Below are positions 17,034 through 26,774 of a DNA stretch of 64,000 nucleotides, piece by piece. Positions within the stretch are counted from its first letter, which is position 1. Every line of letters begins with the position of its first letter. Both the position numbers and the translations under genes were made by a program. Under the pieces are notes generated by a model. The model saw only the letters and a program-made list of their open reading frames with translations, was not told where the DNA came from and did no database searches. The stretch is from assembly GCA_027658995.1 (NCBI GenBank), contig JAQDQK010000008.1, forward strand, positions 76,640 to 140,639, read 5' to 3'. Source of the DNA: Propionibacteriaceae bacterium AM104-82 (lineage in GTDB: Bacteria > Actinomycetota > Actinomycetes > Propionibacteriales > Propionibacteriaceae).

Positions 17034-18296
17034 CTAGGCGAACAGCGCCTGGCCGACAAACTCGCCCTCGGCGACCCCGGCAGGCACGGCCCACAACCCC
17101 GAGCCGATGTGCTGGAGGTACTCCATCATCAGGTCGTTGCGACTCATCCGCGACTGCATCGGGATGTAGTGCGTGCGCGGGTCCGTGACGAAGGCGATGA
17201 AGAACAGCCCGGCGGACAGGCGCCCGAGGTCGTCGTTGCCGTCGACATAGTTGTAGCCGCGCCGCAGCATGTGGACGCCGTCGTTGTGGTCGGGGTGCGC
17301 GAGCGCGACGTGCGAGTCGACGTCCATGATCGGCACCCCGCCGCGGCCCTCGAGCGCGAAGTCGGGCTGGTCGAATTCGGCGCCTCCCGAGAGCGGGGCG
17401 CCCTCCCGCTTGGTGCGACCGACGATGTTCTCCTGCTCCCGCATCGGGGCCCTGTCCCACGTCTCGATCTGCATCTTGATCTTGCGCGCCACCAGGTACG
17501 ACCCGCCCGCGAGCCATTCGGCCGCCGGGTCGGCGCCCTTCGGAACCCAGACGTGCTCGTCGATCATCGCGGTCTGCTCGCCGCGCAGCCCCATGGTGCC
17601 GTCCTTGAACCCGAACAGGTTCCGTGCGGTGACCTGGTCGACGCTTGTCGACGACGTGCGCCCGAAGCCAAGTTGCGACCACTTCAGCACGGCGCGACCG
17701 AACGCGATGCGGGTCAGGTTGCGGACGGCGTGAACGGCGACCTGCGGGTCGTGCGCGCAGGCCTGGATGCAGAGGTCGCCGTCGGAGAGCGACGCGTTGA
17801 GGTTGTCGGCGACGAAGTGCGGCAACCGCTCCAACGCCGCAGGCCTGCGGGCCGCGATCCCGAACCGGTCCGCGCCGGAGCCGTCCACGAAGAGCGAGGG
17901 GCCGAAGCCGAACGTGATCGTCAGGCCGGAGGGCGGCAGGTCGTAGGCCTCACCGGTGTCCTCGGGCGGCGAGTCGTAGTTGCCCGACATGGCGTCCAGT
18001 TCGCCGGCCGAGCCGCCCTGCGTCATCCGCGCGGCGGCCTCGGTCCAGTCGGTCAGCAGGCCGATCAGCGCCTCCCTGTCGATCCCTTCCGCGACGTCGA
18101 AGGCCGCGAAGTGCATCCGGTCCTGGGCGGGCGTGACGATGCCACCCTGGTGCGCGCCGTAGTACGGATAGGCGTCGGAGGCGTGGGGCTCCTTCTCGGC
18201 GGGCTTGCCGACCGCCATCGACAGCGCAAGGGCGCCAGCCGCCGCGCTGCCGACGCCCGCGGCGCCGAACAGTCCCCGACGACTCAGCCCACTCAC
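17034..18296 (-). CDS. efeB: EfeB deferrochelatase/peroxidase (DyP type, Tat-exported)
   Basis: This 420-residue protein starts with a twin-arginine signal (SRRGLFGAAG, residues 5-14, then a hydrophobic stretch to about 27), so it is exported folded. The DyP haem peroxidase motif GFKDGT is at 229-234, with its catalytic Asp. The C-terminal half has a HPDHND segment and RRGYNY typical of EfeB. It takes part in iron uptake outside the membrane, oxidising ferrous iron or releasing iron from haem for EfeO/EfeU. Its GTG start overlaps the efeO stop by four bases (GTGA), so it is the last gene of the operon efeU-efeO-efeB. Confidence 0.96.
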   Translation of the reverse strand: MSGLSRRGLFGAAGVGSAAAGALALSMAVGKPAEKEPHASDAYPYYGAHQGGIVTPAQDRMHFAAFDVAEGIDREALIGLLTDWTEAAARMTQGGSAGELDAMSGNYDSPPEDTGEAYDLPPSGLTITFGFGPSLFVDGSGADRFGIAARRPAALERLPHFVADNLNASLSDGDLCIQACAHDPQVAVHAVRNLTRIAFGRAVLKWSQLGFGRTSSTSVDQVTARNLFGFKDGTMGLRGEQTAMIDEHVWVPKGADPAAEWLAGGSYLVARKIKMQIETWDRAPMREQENIVGRTKREGAPLSGGAEFDQPDFALEGRGGVPIMDVDSHVALAHPDHNDGVHMLRRGYNYVDGNDDLGRLSAGLFFIAFVTDPRTHYIPMQSRMSRNDLMMEYLQHIGSGLWAVPAGVAEGEFVGQALFA

Positions 18297-19447
18297 GACA
18301 GGATCGCCCCCGCCATCTTCGACAGCGGCTCGGACAGCGTGTTGACGGCGTCGGCGAGCTTCTTGACGTCGTCCTCGGAGAGCTTGTCGTAGGTCACGAA
18401 GCCCTCGCCGTCGCGGTGCTTGTCCAGCAGTCCCTGCAGCGAGTCGAAGGCCGTCCCGATCTGGCGGTCGAGCGCCGAGTCCTTGCGCTGCAGCAGCGGG
18501 CGAAGGCCCTCCCAGGCGACCTTCGCGCCGTCGACGTTTGCCTGGAAGTCCCACAGGTCGGTGCGCGACCAGTACTCCTCCTCGCCGGTCACCTTGCCGG
18601 TGGCGACCTCGTCGAGGAGGCCCTTTGCGCCGTTGGCGATGTCGGAGGCGGTGAACGTCATGTCGCGGGTGCGGTCGTACAGCGTGGCGGTGTCGGCGAC
18701 CAACTTGTCGGCGACCGTTGCGCGCTCGGCGTCGGTCATGGCCGTGTAGCCCTCGGCGCGGGCGGGCCACAGGTCCTTCTCGAGTCGGTGCCAGCCGGTG
18801 AACTCGTCGCCCGCCTCAAGGTCGGCCTCGCGGGCGTCCATCTGCGGGTCGAGGTCGCCGAAGCTCTCGGCGACGGTCTCGACGCGCTCCCAGTGCACCC
18901 GCGCGTCGGCGTACAGGGCGCGGGCCTCGTCGTCCTTGCGCTCCTCGACGAGCGTCGCGAACTGCTCGGTCTTGGTGACGAGTTGGTCGACCTGGTCGCG
19001 CACGTAGGAGGCGTACTGCTGGTCCGCCTGCGCCACGAGTTCGGCGTCCTCGCCCTTCGGGCCGACGTCCTCGCCCGAGTCGGTGACGGTGAAGTCGCCG
19101 CGGATGCCCTCGCCGACCATGCCCGGCTTGCATGCCGTGAAGTACGTGCCGGCGGGTGCGGAGAGCACCAGGTCGCGGGTCAGGCCGGGGCCGATGTTCT
19201 CGACCTCGGCGACGATCCGCAGGCCATCCTCACCGAGCAGGTAGAACTCGTTGATCTTCGACCCCTCGTTGGTGACCTTGAACGTCAGGGTGCCCGACGG
19301 GGCCTCCACGCTGGAGACCTCGCACGCGGTGTCGCTGGCCTTCACGCTCATGGTGCGGGCGTCGCCAGAGGCGGCGGTGTTGTCGGTGCATGCGGTGGTC
19401 AGCAGCAGACCGGCGGCGAGCACCGGGGCGACGAGAGATCGGATCAT
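18293..19447 (-). CDS. efeO: EfeO iron-binding lipoprotein (cupredoxin + M75 domain)
   Basis: This 384-residue protein has a lipoprotein signal with the lipobox LTTAC (Cys20). A cupredoxin-like domain (about 30-125) carries NEFYLLGEDGL and TYFTACKPGM. It is followed by the imelysin/M75 domain (about 140-384) with HWERVETVAESFGDLDP and GWHRLEKDLW, the HxxE type iron-binding helix. It delivers iron on the outer face of the membrane to the EfeU permease. The start ATG overlaps the efeU stop by four bases. Confidence 0.95.
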   Translation of the reverse strand: MIRSLVAPVLAAGLLLTTACTDNTAASGDARTMSVKASDTACEVSSVEAPSGTLTFKVTNEGSKINEFYLLGEDGLRIVAEVENIGPGLTRDLVLSAPAGTYFTACKPGMVGEGIRGDFTVTDSGEDVGPKGEDAELVAQADQQYASYVRDQVDQLVTKTEQFATLVEERKDDEARALYADARVHWERVETVAESFGDLDPQMDAREADLEAGDEFTGWHRLEKDLWPARAEGYTAMTDAERATVADKLVADTATLYDRTRDMTFTASDIANGAKGLLDEVATGKVTGEEEYWSRTDLWDFQANVDGAKVAWEGLRPLLQRKDSALDRQIGTAFDSLQGLLDKHRDGEGFVTYDKLSEDDVKKLADAVNTLSEPLSKMAGAILS

Positions 19448-20295
19448 GAGGCGGCTCCTTGGGGAACGGGGGTCGCGGCCGGACGGTGCGCGGCGCGGTT
19501 ACGCAGGATGAAGAGGGTCCCGACCACGACCACGTAACTCACCCAGGCGATCGCCTCGAGCACGGTGGTGACGGGGGAGAAGTTGAAGATGCCCTTGAGC
19601 AGCGAGCCGACCACGCTGTCGAGCGAGATCACGTGGCTGACGTCAAAGGCGATGGTGTGCAGGCCAGGCAGGAAACGCGCCTCCTGCAGGTCGTGGATGC
19701 CGTAGGCGAGCACGCCCGCCGCGACCAGGATCAGGAAGGCGCCGGTCCAGGTGAAGAAGACGCTGAGGTTGATCCGCAGCGCGCCCCGATACATCAGATA
19801 GCCGAGCACGATCGCGACCACGATGCCGAGCAGCGCCCCGAGCAGCGGTTGGAGGGTTGCACCGGTGTCGCGGGCCGCCGCCTGGGTCGCGGCCCAGATG
19901 AACAGGGCCGTCTCCAGGCCCTCCCTGCCGACGGCGAGCAGCGCCACCACCACGAGCGACCACGGCCTGGTCGCCTCGTCGAGGCTGCCCCTCAGGGTGC
20001 GGCTGAGGCCCTTTGCCGCCGTCGCCATCCACAGGATCATCCAGGTGACGAAGCCGACGGCCACGATCGACAGGGTGCCGCCGATCAGTTCCTGAGCCTC
20101 GAACGTGAGGCCCTTAGGGCCGTAGGTGAGCACGGCGCCGAAGATCAGCGAGATGCCGACCGCGATCCCGACGCCGGTCCAGATGTAGCGGAGGTCGGAA
20201 CGGCGCTCCGACTTGACCAGATAGGCCACCAGGATGCTGACGATCAGCGCGGCCTCGAGCCCCTCCCGGAGCCCGATCAGAAAATTAGCCAACAT
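19444..20295 (-). CDS. efeU: EfeU ferrous/ferric iron permease (FTR1 family)
   Basis: This 283-residue membrane protein has seven helices and carries the two REGLE iron-transport motifs of the FTR1 family: LREGLEAALIVS near residue 9 and GREGLETALFIW in helix 4. It is the first gene of efeUOB. The ATG at 20295 has an A+T-rich leader and a DtxR/IdeR-type site just upstream, so the operon should be switched on when iron is low. Confidence 0.96.
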   Translation of the reverse strand: MLANFLIGLREGLEAALIVSILVAYLVKSERRSDLRYIWTGVGIAVGISLIFGAVLTYGPKGLTFEAQELIGGTLSIVAVGFVTWMILWMATAAKGLSRTLRGSLDEATRPWSLVVVALLAVGREGLETALFIWAATQAAARDTGATLQPLLGALLGIVVAIVLGYLMYRGALRINLSVFFTWTGAFLILVAAGVLAYGIHDLQEARFLPGLHTIAFDVSHVISLDSVVGSLLKGIFNFSPVTTVLEAIAWVSYVVVVGTLFILRNRAAHRPAATPVPQGAAS

Positions 20296-20316
20296 CTGTT
20301 TGCCTTAAAGTGTTTT

Positions 20317-20335
20317 GGTGAGGTCACCCTAACTA
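20317..20335 (-). promoter_or_regulatory. DtxR/IdeR-type iron box before efeUOB
   Basis: On the minus strand the sequence reads TAGTTAGGGTGACCTCACC. The central GTTAGGGTGACCTCA matches the actinobacterial iron box GTTAGGCTAACCTAA in 12 of 15 positions. It lies 22-40 bases before the efeU start, where a bound iron-loaded repressor would block transcription. Confidence 0.65.
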
Positions 20336-20419
20336 AAAACCCGCGAGGGGGGTCGCGTCAACTCTGTGGCCGCGGTGCCCATCAACCCGGCGGGTTCGGC
20401 GGCCGTCTACGATGAGACG

Positions 20420-22303
20420 GTGAGTCCACGACGAATGCTGCGCGCCCTGATGGCGGCGCTCGTGCTCGTCGTCGGATTTCTGGTGGTGCCGACGACCGCC
20501 TCCGCGGAGGCCGACTACCTCGACGTCCGCATCACCGCCGTGTCGACGCCGGTGCTGAACCTTTCCGACCCGCAGCAGGTCGTCGAACTCAAGGGCACCA
20601 TCACCAACACCTCGACCGTCGCGATCGAGGGCGCCGTCGTGCACTTCTGGCGGCTCCCCACCCCGATCCGCTCCGAGGCGCGTCTCGACGAATTGGAGCA
20701 GAACCTGCCGATCGGTTCGCGCATCACCGACGAGGCATCGCTGTACCAGTTCCCCAAGGACGTGCCGTTCGGGCCGGGCGAGCGGGCCGACTTCAGCGTC
20801 AAGGTCACCATCGCGCAACTCACCCAGGGCCGCGATCCGCTGGTCAAGGACGGCGCCGCCTACCTGATCGGGGCGCAGGTCCGAGGCGTGCCGGAGGGAG
20901 AGTCCCGCGCCATCGTCGGAAGCGACACCTTCCCGATCACCGCGACGACAGCGCCGGTGCGCTCCTCGGCCCTCGTGGTGCTGTCCGCGACGCCCAGTTG
21001 GCTGCCGGACGGCTCCTTCACCGATTCATCGCTTGCCGCCGACCTGGAGGACCGCCTCGACCCGCTGCTGGCCAGCGCGGAGCGCGAAGGCGTCCAGGCG
21101 GCGATCGACCCGGCCCTGTACGAGGCCGTCACGCGCCTCTCCGGCACCCACACCGTCGACGGCGCCTCCGTCGAGGGCAACGGGATCGCGCTGCGCTGGG
21201 TGCAGAGGGTCGACGCGCTCGCCGGGGAGGGGCGGCTCTGGAGGCTGCCCTACGGCGACCCCGACCTGACCCGCGCCGCGCTCAGCGGCCAACTCGACAC
21301 CGTGATGGACTGGAGCGCCGAGGCGGGAAACGGGATCCTGCCGGAGGTCGGCTCGGTCGCGATCCTTCGTGACGGCGCCTCGCCCGACCTCGTCGATCAC
21401 CTCTCGGACCTCGACACCGTGGTGGTGAGCGGCATGAGCGGTGCGACGTCCGGCACCCCGCAACTGCTCGGCGCCCGCAGCATCGGCGCAACGGCGCGCC
21501 CCGACGGTGGCTCGCTGCCCGAGCGCATCACCCGCGAGTTCCTCGCAGTGCGACCGCCGCTGTACCTGATCGACTCGGTGCAGGCGGCCGACGCGGACGC
21601 CGACCTCGGCACCTGGCGGGAACACGTCGCGCCCTCGGCGAAGCCCTCCGAGTCGCTCACCTGGCCCGAGACCACGTCGTCTGAGCCGTGGCCGGATCTC
21701 GCCGACACCCTGACGCAGGCGTCCAAGGCCGCGGAACTGCTCGACGACCTGACCGACGGCCCCTCGTCGGTCAACCTGGCAGTCCTCGGCGCCACGTCCT
21801 GGTCGTCCGGCTTCTCCGATCAGCGCCAGGCGGTGGCCTACGCCAAGGCCGGATCGCCTCCCGACCTGGACCTCAAGAAGGTCAAACTCCGCGCCGCCGC
21901 GTCGTTCGTGATGGGCTCGCGCACCAACACCTTCCCCGCGACGCTTACCAACGAACTCAGCGTCCCCGTCACCGTCGGCGTCACCTTCCAGTCCGACTCC
22001 CCCCAGCGCATCAGGGTGCCGAACGTGAAGCCGGTCACGGTCGAGCCTGGCGAGTCCGTCACGCTCGACGTCACCCCGGAGGCGACGGCAAACGGCGTTG
22101 CCCTTGTCAGGGGCCAGGTCGTCACGACCGGAGGCGTCGCCGTCGGAAAGCCCGTAACTATTGAGATCACTGCCACCGACTTTGGGCGCGTCGGCTGGAT
22201 CATCATCCTCGTCTCGGGTGCAGTACTCCTAGGAGGAACCGCGTGGAGAATCCGCGCGGTGCGCCGGGAACGGGCCAAGGCCTCCGCGGAGGTAAGCGAG
22301 TGA
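20420..22303 (+). CDS. DUF6049-type secreted membrane-anchored protein upstream of murJ
   Basis: This 627-residue protein has a signal peptide (MLRALMAALVLVVGFL, cut probably after ASA), a large extracytoplasmic region with beta-rich start (VRITAVSTPVLNL, VELKGTITNTS) and a single C-terminal membrane helix (VGWIIILVSGAVLLGGTAW) followed by a short basic tail. It matches in size, topology and position the Rv3909-type protein that precedes the MurJ gene in actinobacteria. Its molecular role is not known; the coupling suggests a part in peptidoglycan precursor export. GTG start at 20420; an ATG at 20435 is possible. Its stop overlaps the murJ start (GTGA). Confidence 0.8.
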   Translation: MSPRRMLRALMAALVLVVGFLVVPTTASAEADYLDVRITAVSTPVLNLSDPQQVVELKGTITNTSTVAIEGAVVHFWRLPTPIRSEARLDELEQNLPIGSRITDEASLYQFPKDVPFGPGERADFSVKVTIAQLTQGRDPLVKDGAAYLIGAQVRGVPEGESRAIVGSDTFPITATTAPVRSSALVVLSATPSWLPDGSFTDSSLAADLEDRLDPLLASAEREGVQAAIDPALYEAVTRLSGTHTVDGASVEGNGIALRWVQRVDALAGEGRLWRLPYGDPDLTRAALSGQLDTVMDWSAEAGNGILPEVGSVAILRDGASPDLVDHLSDLDTVVVSGMSGATSGTPQLLGARSIGATARPDGGSLPERITREFLAVRPPLYLIDSVQAADADADLGTWREHVAPSAKPSESLTWPETTSSEPWPDLADTLTQASKAAELLDDLTDGPSSVNLAVLGATSWSSGFSDQRQAVAYAKAGSPPDLDLKKVKLRAAASFVMGSRTNTFPATLTNELSVPVTVGVTFQSDSPQRIRVPNVKPVTVEPGESVTLDVTPEATANGVALVRGQVVTTGGVAVGKPVTIEITATDFGRVGWIIILVSGAVLLGGTAWRIRAVRRERAKASAEVSE

Positions 22304-25300
22304 GTCAGGTCAGCAGCACGAAGAAGCTCGTCTCGGCGAGCGCCATCATGGCGTCCGGGACGCTGGTCTCCCGCGTGCTCGGCATGCTGCGCGTCGTCCT
22401 GATCGTCTACATCCTCGGCACCGGCAGCCGCCAGGCCGACATGTTCGAGCTCGCCAACACCGTCCCCAACTCCATCTACATCCTGTTCGCCGGCGGCGCC
22501 CTCAACACCGTGCTCGTGCCCCAGATCGTGCGGGCCATCAAGAAGGACCCCGACGGGGGCGAGGCGTACACCAACCGCATCATGACGGCGTTCATGCTGA
22601 TCGTCGGGGTGGTGGCGCTCGGCGTGACCATCGCGGCGCCCGTGGTCACGTCGATCTACTCGTCGAGCAGTTGGCGCGCGCCGGAACTCGCCTCGCAGTA
22701 CGCCTCGCTCGTGGCGCTGGCCTACCTGACGCTGCCGCAGATCTTCTTCTACGGCGCGTTCTTCCTGCTCGGCCAGGTGCTCAACGCGCGCGACAAGTTC
22801 GGCCCCATGATGTGGGCACCCATCGCCAACAACGTGGTGTCGATCGCGGTGCTCGCGCTGTACCTGGTGATCTGGGGCAACGACGTCGACACCTCGCTCG
22901 CGTTCACGACCGGCCAGATCTGGATGCTCGGCGCCGGCTCGACGCTCGGCATCGCCGTCCAGACGGCCGTGCTGATCCCCTACGTGCGCAAGGCGGGCTT
23001 CAAGATCCGCCCCCGCTTCGACCTGCTCCACACGGGCCTCGGCAAGACCTTCAAGTTGGCGGGCTGGACGCTCGGCTTCGTCGGCGTCAACCAGTTGACC
23101 CTGATCGTCGTGCAGCGCCTGGCGACGTCGGCGACCGCGGTCACGGGGCACGGCGCGGGCCTGAACGTCTACAACAACGCGCACCTGTTGTGGATCCTGC
23201 CTCACTCGCTGATCACGGTCTCGCTCGCCACTGCGATGCTGCCCAACGCGTCCCGGCTGGCGTCCTCCGGCGACAAGGCGGGCGTTGTCGCCGAGTTCAC
23301 CAAGACCACCCGCCTGGCGCTGATCGTCATCGTGCCCGCGGCGGTCACCTTCCTTGCCCTCGCCGGTCCGATCTCGGCGATCCTGTTCGGGATCGGCCCC
23401 CGCGGCTCCGACGCGATCCTGATCGCCTGGACGCTGATGGCATTCGCGGTCGGCCTGATCCCGTTCACCATCCAGTTCGTGTGCCTGCGCACCTACTACG
23501 CGCTGGAGGACACCCGCACGCCGTTCTTCCTGCAGATCCTGATCGCGGGCGTCAACATGCTCGCCGCCGTCGGGTTTGTCGCGCTGACCACGTCGACGGA
23601 CTGGGTCGCGCCCGCGCTCGGCCTCGCCTACTCGCTGGCCTACCTCGTCGGCGTGCTGGTGTCGTGGCAGTTGCTCGCTCGGAGGCTGCCCGGCCTCGGC
23701 GGCGGCAAGATGATGCTCCACCTGATCCGACTGCTGATCGGCTCGGCCGTCGGCGGTGTCGCCGCGTACTTCGTGTCCGGCTGGATCACCGACCTGATCG
23801 GCGTCCGCCTCGTCGGCGACATCGTGGCGTGCGTCGTCGGCGGTCTGCTGATCCTCGGCTCGTACCTGCTGGTCGGCAAACTGCTCAAGGTCCGCGAACT
23901 CGGTAACCTCAGCGAACTGGTCCGCAGCCGCTTCGGCAGGGGCAAGTCGTCGGCCGCCTCTGTTACCGGGCCGGACATCACCGACGACCAGGCCACCATC
24001 ATGCTGCCCGCCTTCGTCGACGACACCTCCAACCGGCCCGCCGACGACTTCGACGACATCGGCCCCGTCACGATCGTGCGGAACCGTCCCCCGATCAGCA
24101 GGCACACCTTCGACACGCCCCCCACCGCCACGGCTCCCGCCGCCGAGGAGGCACCCCCGACGCAGCCGATGGCCGCCGTCGACCCGCAGGCCGAGGACAT
24201 CCGCGACGCGATCTTCCGGCGCCCCGGATCGGCCGCGCCCGACCCATCTACCGACGAGGACGACGATGGGGAGTCGACCGACGGGATCGACGAGGAACCG
24301 ACCGGCGGGAACGACGAGGAATCGACCGCGGAGAACTTCGCGGACCTGCCCACCGGCCCCATCGAGATCTCCGAGATCTTCCGCGAGTCGAGCAGCCCGC
24401 GCCGGGTGCACCCCAGCCACATCGCGACGGTCGGGACGCTGCTGAACACCCGCTACGAACTGGTCGAACTGTTGGCGCAGCGGCACGGGACCGAGTCGTG
24501 GCGCGCGCACGACCAGGTGCTGTCGCGCGACGTCATCGTCCACGTGGTCGCGCCCGGCGACGAGCGGATCTCCGAGCTGATGACGGCCGCCCGCAAGGGC
24601 GCGGTCGCCACCGACTCGCGCTTCCTGCGCGTCCTCGACGCCGACGAGGTGACCGACCCGACGCAGGGCATCGGCGCCTACGTGGTGGCCGAATACGCCA
24701 ACGGTAGGTCGCTGACCGAACTGCTCGCCAAGGGGCCGCTGAGCGCGATCGAGGCTGCCTTCATCGTGCGGGAACTGGCAGATGCGCTGGTCGCCGTGCA
24801 CGGTCAGGGGCTCTTCCATGAGCAGTTGAACCCCGACAACGTGATCATCACCTCCTCCGGCGCCGTCCGACTCGTCGGCTTCGGCACGGAGGCGACCCTC
24901 GCCGGGGACGCTCTGGAGAGCAATGCGTGGGCCGTGCGGGAGCGCTCGGACGTCGTCGGCCTCGGCAACCTGCTGTACGCGACGCTGGTGCGGCATTGGC
25001 CTGGCGGCAGCGACTTCGGGCTGCCCGCGGCGCCCATCGTTGCCGGCGAGACCGCCGCGCCGCACAGCGTGCAGGCGGGCATCTCCCCCGCGCTGGATCG
25101 GATCTGCTCGACGACGTTGACGCAGCGCGGCGCGATGTCGGAGCGCCGCATCACGACCGCGGCGCAGTTGGTGACCGCGCTCAACCAGGTGCTGGGCACC
25201 GCGGACGCGTCGGCCGACCTGGAGCAGCGCGTCAGGGCGTGGGACTCGCTGCGCGACGCGCCCGTTCCCGCCACGTCGGTGGACGAACACTCCGGTCAGC

Positions 25301-25995
25301 TCAGCCTCGCTGCCCCGGCTCAGCGGACGCAGGTGCGGCAGCAGTCGCCCGACCCGATCGTGCGCGAGGAGGCGACGGGCCGGTCGCGGCGGGTGCTGTG
25401 GCTGTTGATCGCGCTCGCCGTGGTCGCACTGGTGGTGTCGCTGATCATCGTTGGCGTCAACAGCGCCAAGGACAACGCGGCGGGTCCGTCCCCGACGGGC
25501 AGCCCGAGCGTCACGGCCGGCCAGAGTCCGTCCGGCCAGGCGGCCATCACGATCGTGGGCGCGAAGGACTTCGACCCGGACACCGACGGCGGCAACGGCG
25601 AGGAGTTCCCCGAGCTCACGAAGAACGTGTTCGACGGCGACCCGAAGACGTCGTGGAAGACGATGTCGTACAAGAACCGCCCGAACCTTGGCGGCCTGAA
25701 GCCCGGCGTCGGTCTGATCCTGGACCTGGGCGAGGTGCGCAAGGTCAGCAGCGTCGAACTGCTGATGACGGGCGGCGAGACGAGCGTCGAACTGCGCGTC
25801 CCGAAGGGCGAGGAGCCGTCGATGCGGACGGAGGCCGACTGGTCGATCGTCGGTGCCAACGACGCGGCGAAGGGCACGGTGACGATGAGACTCGACAAGC
25901 CTGTCGAGACGCGTTACGTGATGGTCTACCTGACGAAGCTCCCGAAGGTCGGCGACCGCTACATCGGCGAGATCAACGAGATCACGATCTCCTGA
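22300..25995 (+). CDS. murJ: MurJ lipid II flippase fused to a pseudokinase and a C-terminal beta domain
   Basis: This 1231-residue protein has three parts. Residues 1-530 are the 14-helix MurJ flippase (ASGTLVSRVLGMLRVVL; GGALNTVLVPQIV) that moves lipid II across the membrane. A hydrophilic, acidic linker (560-690) follows. Residues about 705-950 resemble a kinase, but the active-site residues are lost: the VAIK lysine is replaced in VIVHVV, HRD reads HEQLNPDN and DFG reads VGFG. After a membrane helix (near 1035-1055) there is an extracellular discoidin-like domain (NVFDGDPKTSWKT ... YVMVYLTKLP). This is the Rv3910 architecture, where the pseudokinase binds the FHA protein FhaA when phosphorylated. 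GTG start, GGAGG seven bases upstream. Confidence 0.95.
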   Translation: MSQVSSTKKLVSASAIMASGTLVSRVLGMLRVVLIVYILGTGSRQADMFELANTVPNSIYILFAGGALNTVLVPQIVRAIKKDPDGGEAYTNRIMTAFMLIVGVVALGVTIAAPVVTSIYSSSSWRAPELASQYASLVALAYLTLPQIFFYGAFFLLGQVLNARDKFGPMMWAPIANNVVSIAVLALYLVIWGNDVDTSLAFTTGQIWMLGAGSTLGIAVQTAVLIPYVRKAGFKIRPRFDLLHTGLGKTFKLAGWTLGFVGVNQLTLIVVQRLATSATAVTGHGAGLNVYNNAHLLWILPHSLITVSLATAMLPNASRLASSGDKAGVVAEFTKTTRLALIVIVPAAVTFLALAGPISAILFGIGPRGSDAILIAWTLMAFAVGLIPFTIQFVCLRTYYALEDTRTPFFLQILIAGVNMLAAVGFVALTTSTDWVAPALGLAYSLAYLVGVLVSWQLLARRLPGLGGGKMMLHLIRLLIGSAVGGVAAYFVSGWITDLIGVRLVGDIVACVVGGLLILGSYLLVGKLLKVRELGNLSELVRSRFGRGKSSAASVTGPDITDDQATIMLPAFVDDTSNRPADDFDDIGPVTIVRNRPPISRHTFDTPPTATAPAAEEAPPTQPMAAVDPQAEDIRDAIFRRPGSAAPDPSTDEDDDGESTDGIDEEPTGGNDEESTAENFADLPTGPIEISEIFRESSSPRRVHPSHIATVGTLLNTRYELVELLAQRHGTESWRAHDQVLSRDVIVHVVAPGDERISELMTAARKGAVATDSRFLRVLDADEVTDPTQGIGAYVVAEYANGRSLTELLAKGPLSAIEAAFIVRELADALVAVHGQGLFHEQLNPDNVIITSSGAVRLVGFGTEATLAGDALESNAWAVRERSDVVGLGNLLYATLVRHWPGGSDFGLPAAPIVAGETAAPHSVQAGISPALDRICSTTLTQRGAMSERRITTAAQLVTALNQVLGTADASADLEQRVRAWDSLRDAPVPATSVDEHSGQLSLAAPAQRTQVRQQSPDPIVREEATGRSRRVLWLLIALAVVALVVSLIIVGVNSAKDNAAGPSPTGSPSVTAGQSPSGQAAITIVGAKDFDPDTDGGNGEEFPELTKNVFDGDPKTSWKTMSYKNRPNLGGLKPGVGLILDLGEVRKVSSVELLMTGGETSVELRVPKGEEPSMRTEADWSIVGANDAAKGTVTMRLDKPVETRYVMVYLTKLPKVGDRYIGEINEITIS

Positions 25996-26035
25996 GCGTC
26001 CCTTCGGCCACCGGCCGACTCTGGATGGACGGCCC

Positions 26036-26760
26036 GACGCTGGTTGAGCCAGCCCGCCGACGAAGTCGCGCGCCGTGTCGCGTTGGTTGAGCCAGCCCGC
26101 CGACGAAGTCGCGCGGTGCGTCGAAACCCCCTGGCCATGCGCGCAGACCTAGCCCAGGACGGCGCAATCCTCACGAGGCTTCGACCGGTACCGCTGGTTG
26201 AGCCAGCCCGCCGACGAAGTCGCGCGCCGTGTCGCGTTGGTTGAGCCAGCCCGCCGACGAAGTCGCGCGGTGCGTCGAAACCTCGCGACATACGCAGAAA
26301 CTCGACCCCAGTAACCGAGAACGTCACGAAGGCTTCGACCGATGCAGGCCGCTGACGCGCCCCGCATGGCTCACCCAGCGGTGGTCGCGCGGTGCCCCGC
26401 GCTGGTTGAGCCAGCCCGCCGACGACGTCGCGCGGTGCGTCGAAACCTTCCGGCCATGCGCGCAGACCCGGCCCGGAATCCGCACGAGGCTTCGACCGAT
26501 GCGGGCCGCTGACGCGTCCCCCATGGCTCACCCAGCGGTGGTCGCGCGGTGCGTCGAAACCCACTGGACATGCGCGCAGACCCTGGCACCGTTGGCTGAG
26601 CTTGTCGAAGCCTCCGATTGACGAGCGGGACCTGCCTGTGGTTGCTGACCCTTCGACACGGGCGCGGGGCGCCCTGCTCAGGGAGCGGGGGGTCGATCTC
26701 CGGAATCCGCACGAGGCTTCGACCGATGCGGGCCGCTGACGCGCCCCGCATGGCTCACCC
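26036..26760. repeat. Repeat cluster R3: GGTTGAGCC units with CCGACGAAGTCGCG core and ATGCGGG hairpins
   Basis: These 780 bases between murJ and the convergent PaiB-like gene hold no gene. At least five units start with GGTTGAGCCAGCCCGCC and contain GACGAAGTCGCGC (26041, 26083, 26193, 26238, 26403). Alternating with them are three units CGACCGATGC(A/G)GG ... CCCATGGCTCACCC-type, with inner stems such as ATGCGGG/CCCGCAT (perfect at about 26722). One copy of the 42-bp CTTCGACACGGGCGC repeat (26648-26690) and one short GAGCTTGTCGAAG unit are also present. Confidence 0.85.
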
Positions 26761-26774
26761 AACGGGGGCCCAGC

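Noticed and set aside
21838..25290. Minus-strand frame of 1150 codons opposite DUF6049-murJ
   Set aside because: It is the antisense of clear genes, with a composition (Arg, Asp, Val, His) typical of G+C-rich shadow frames and no domain.
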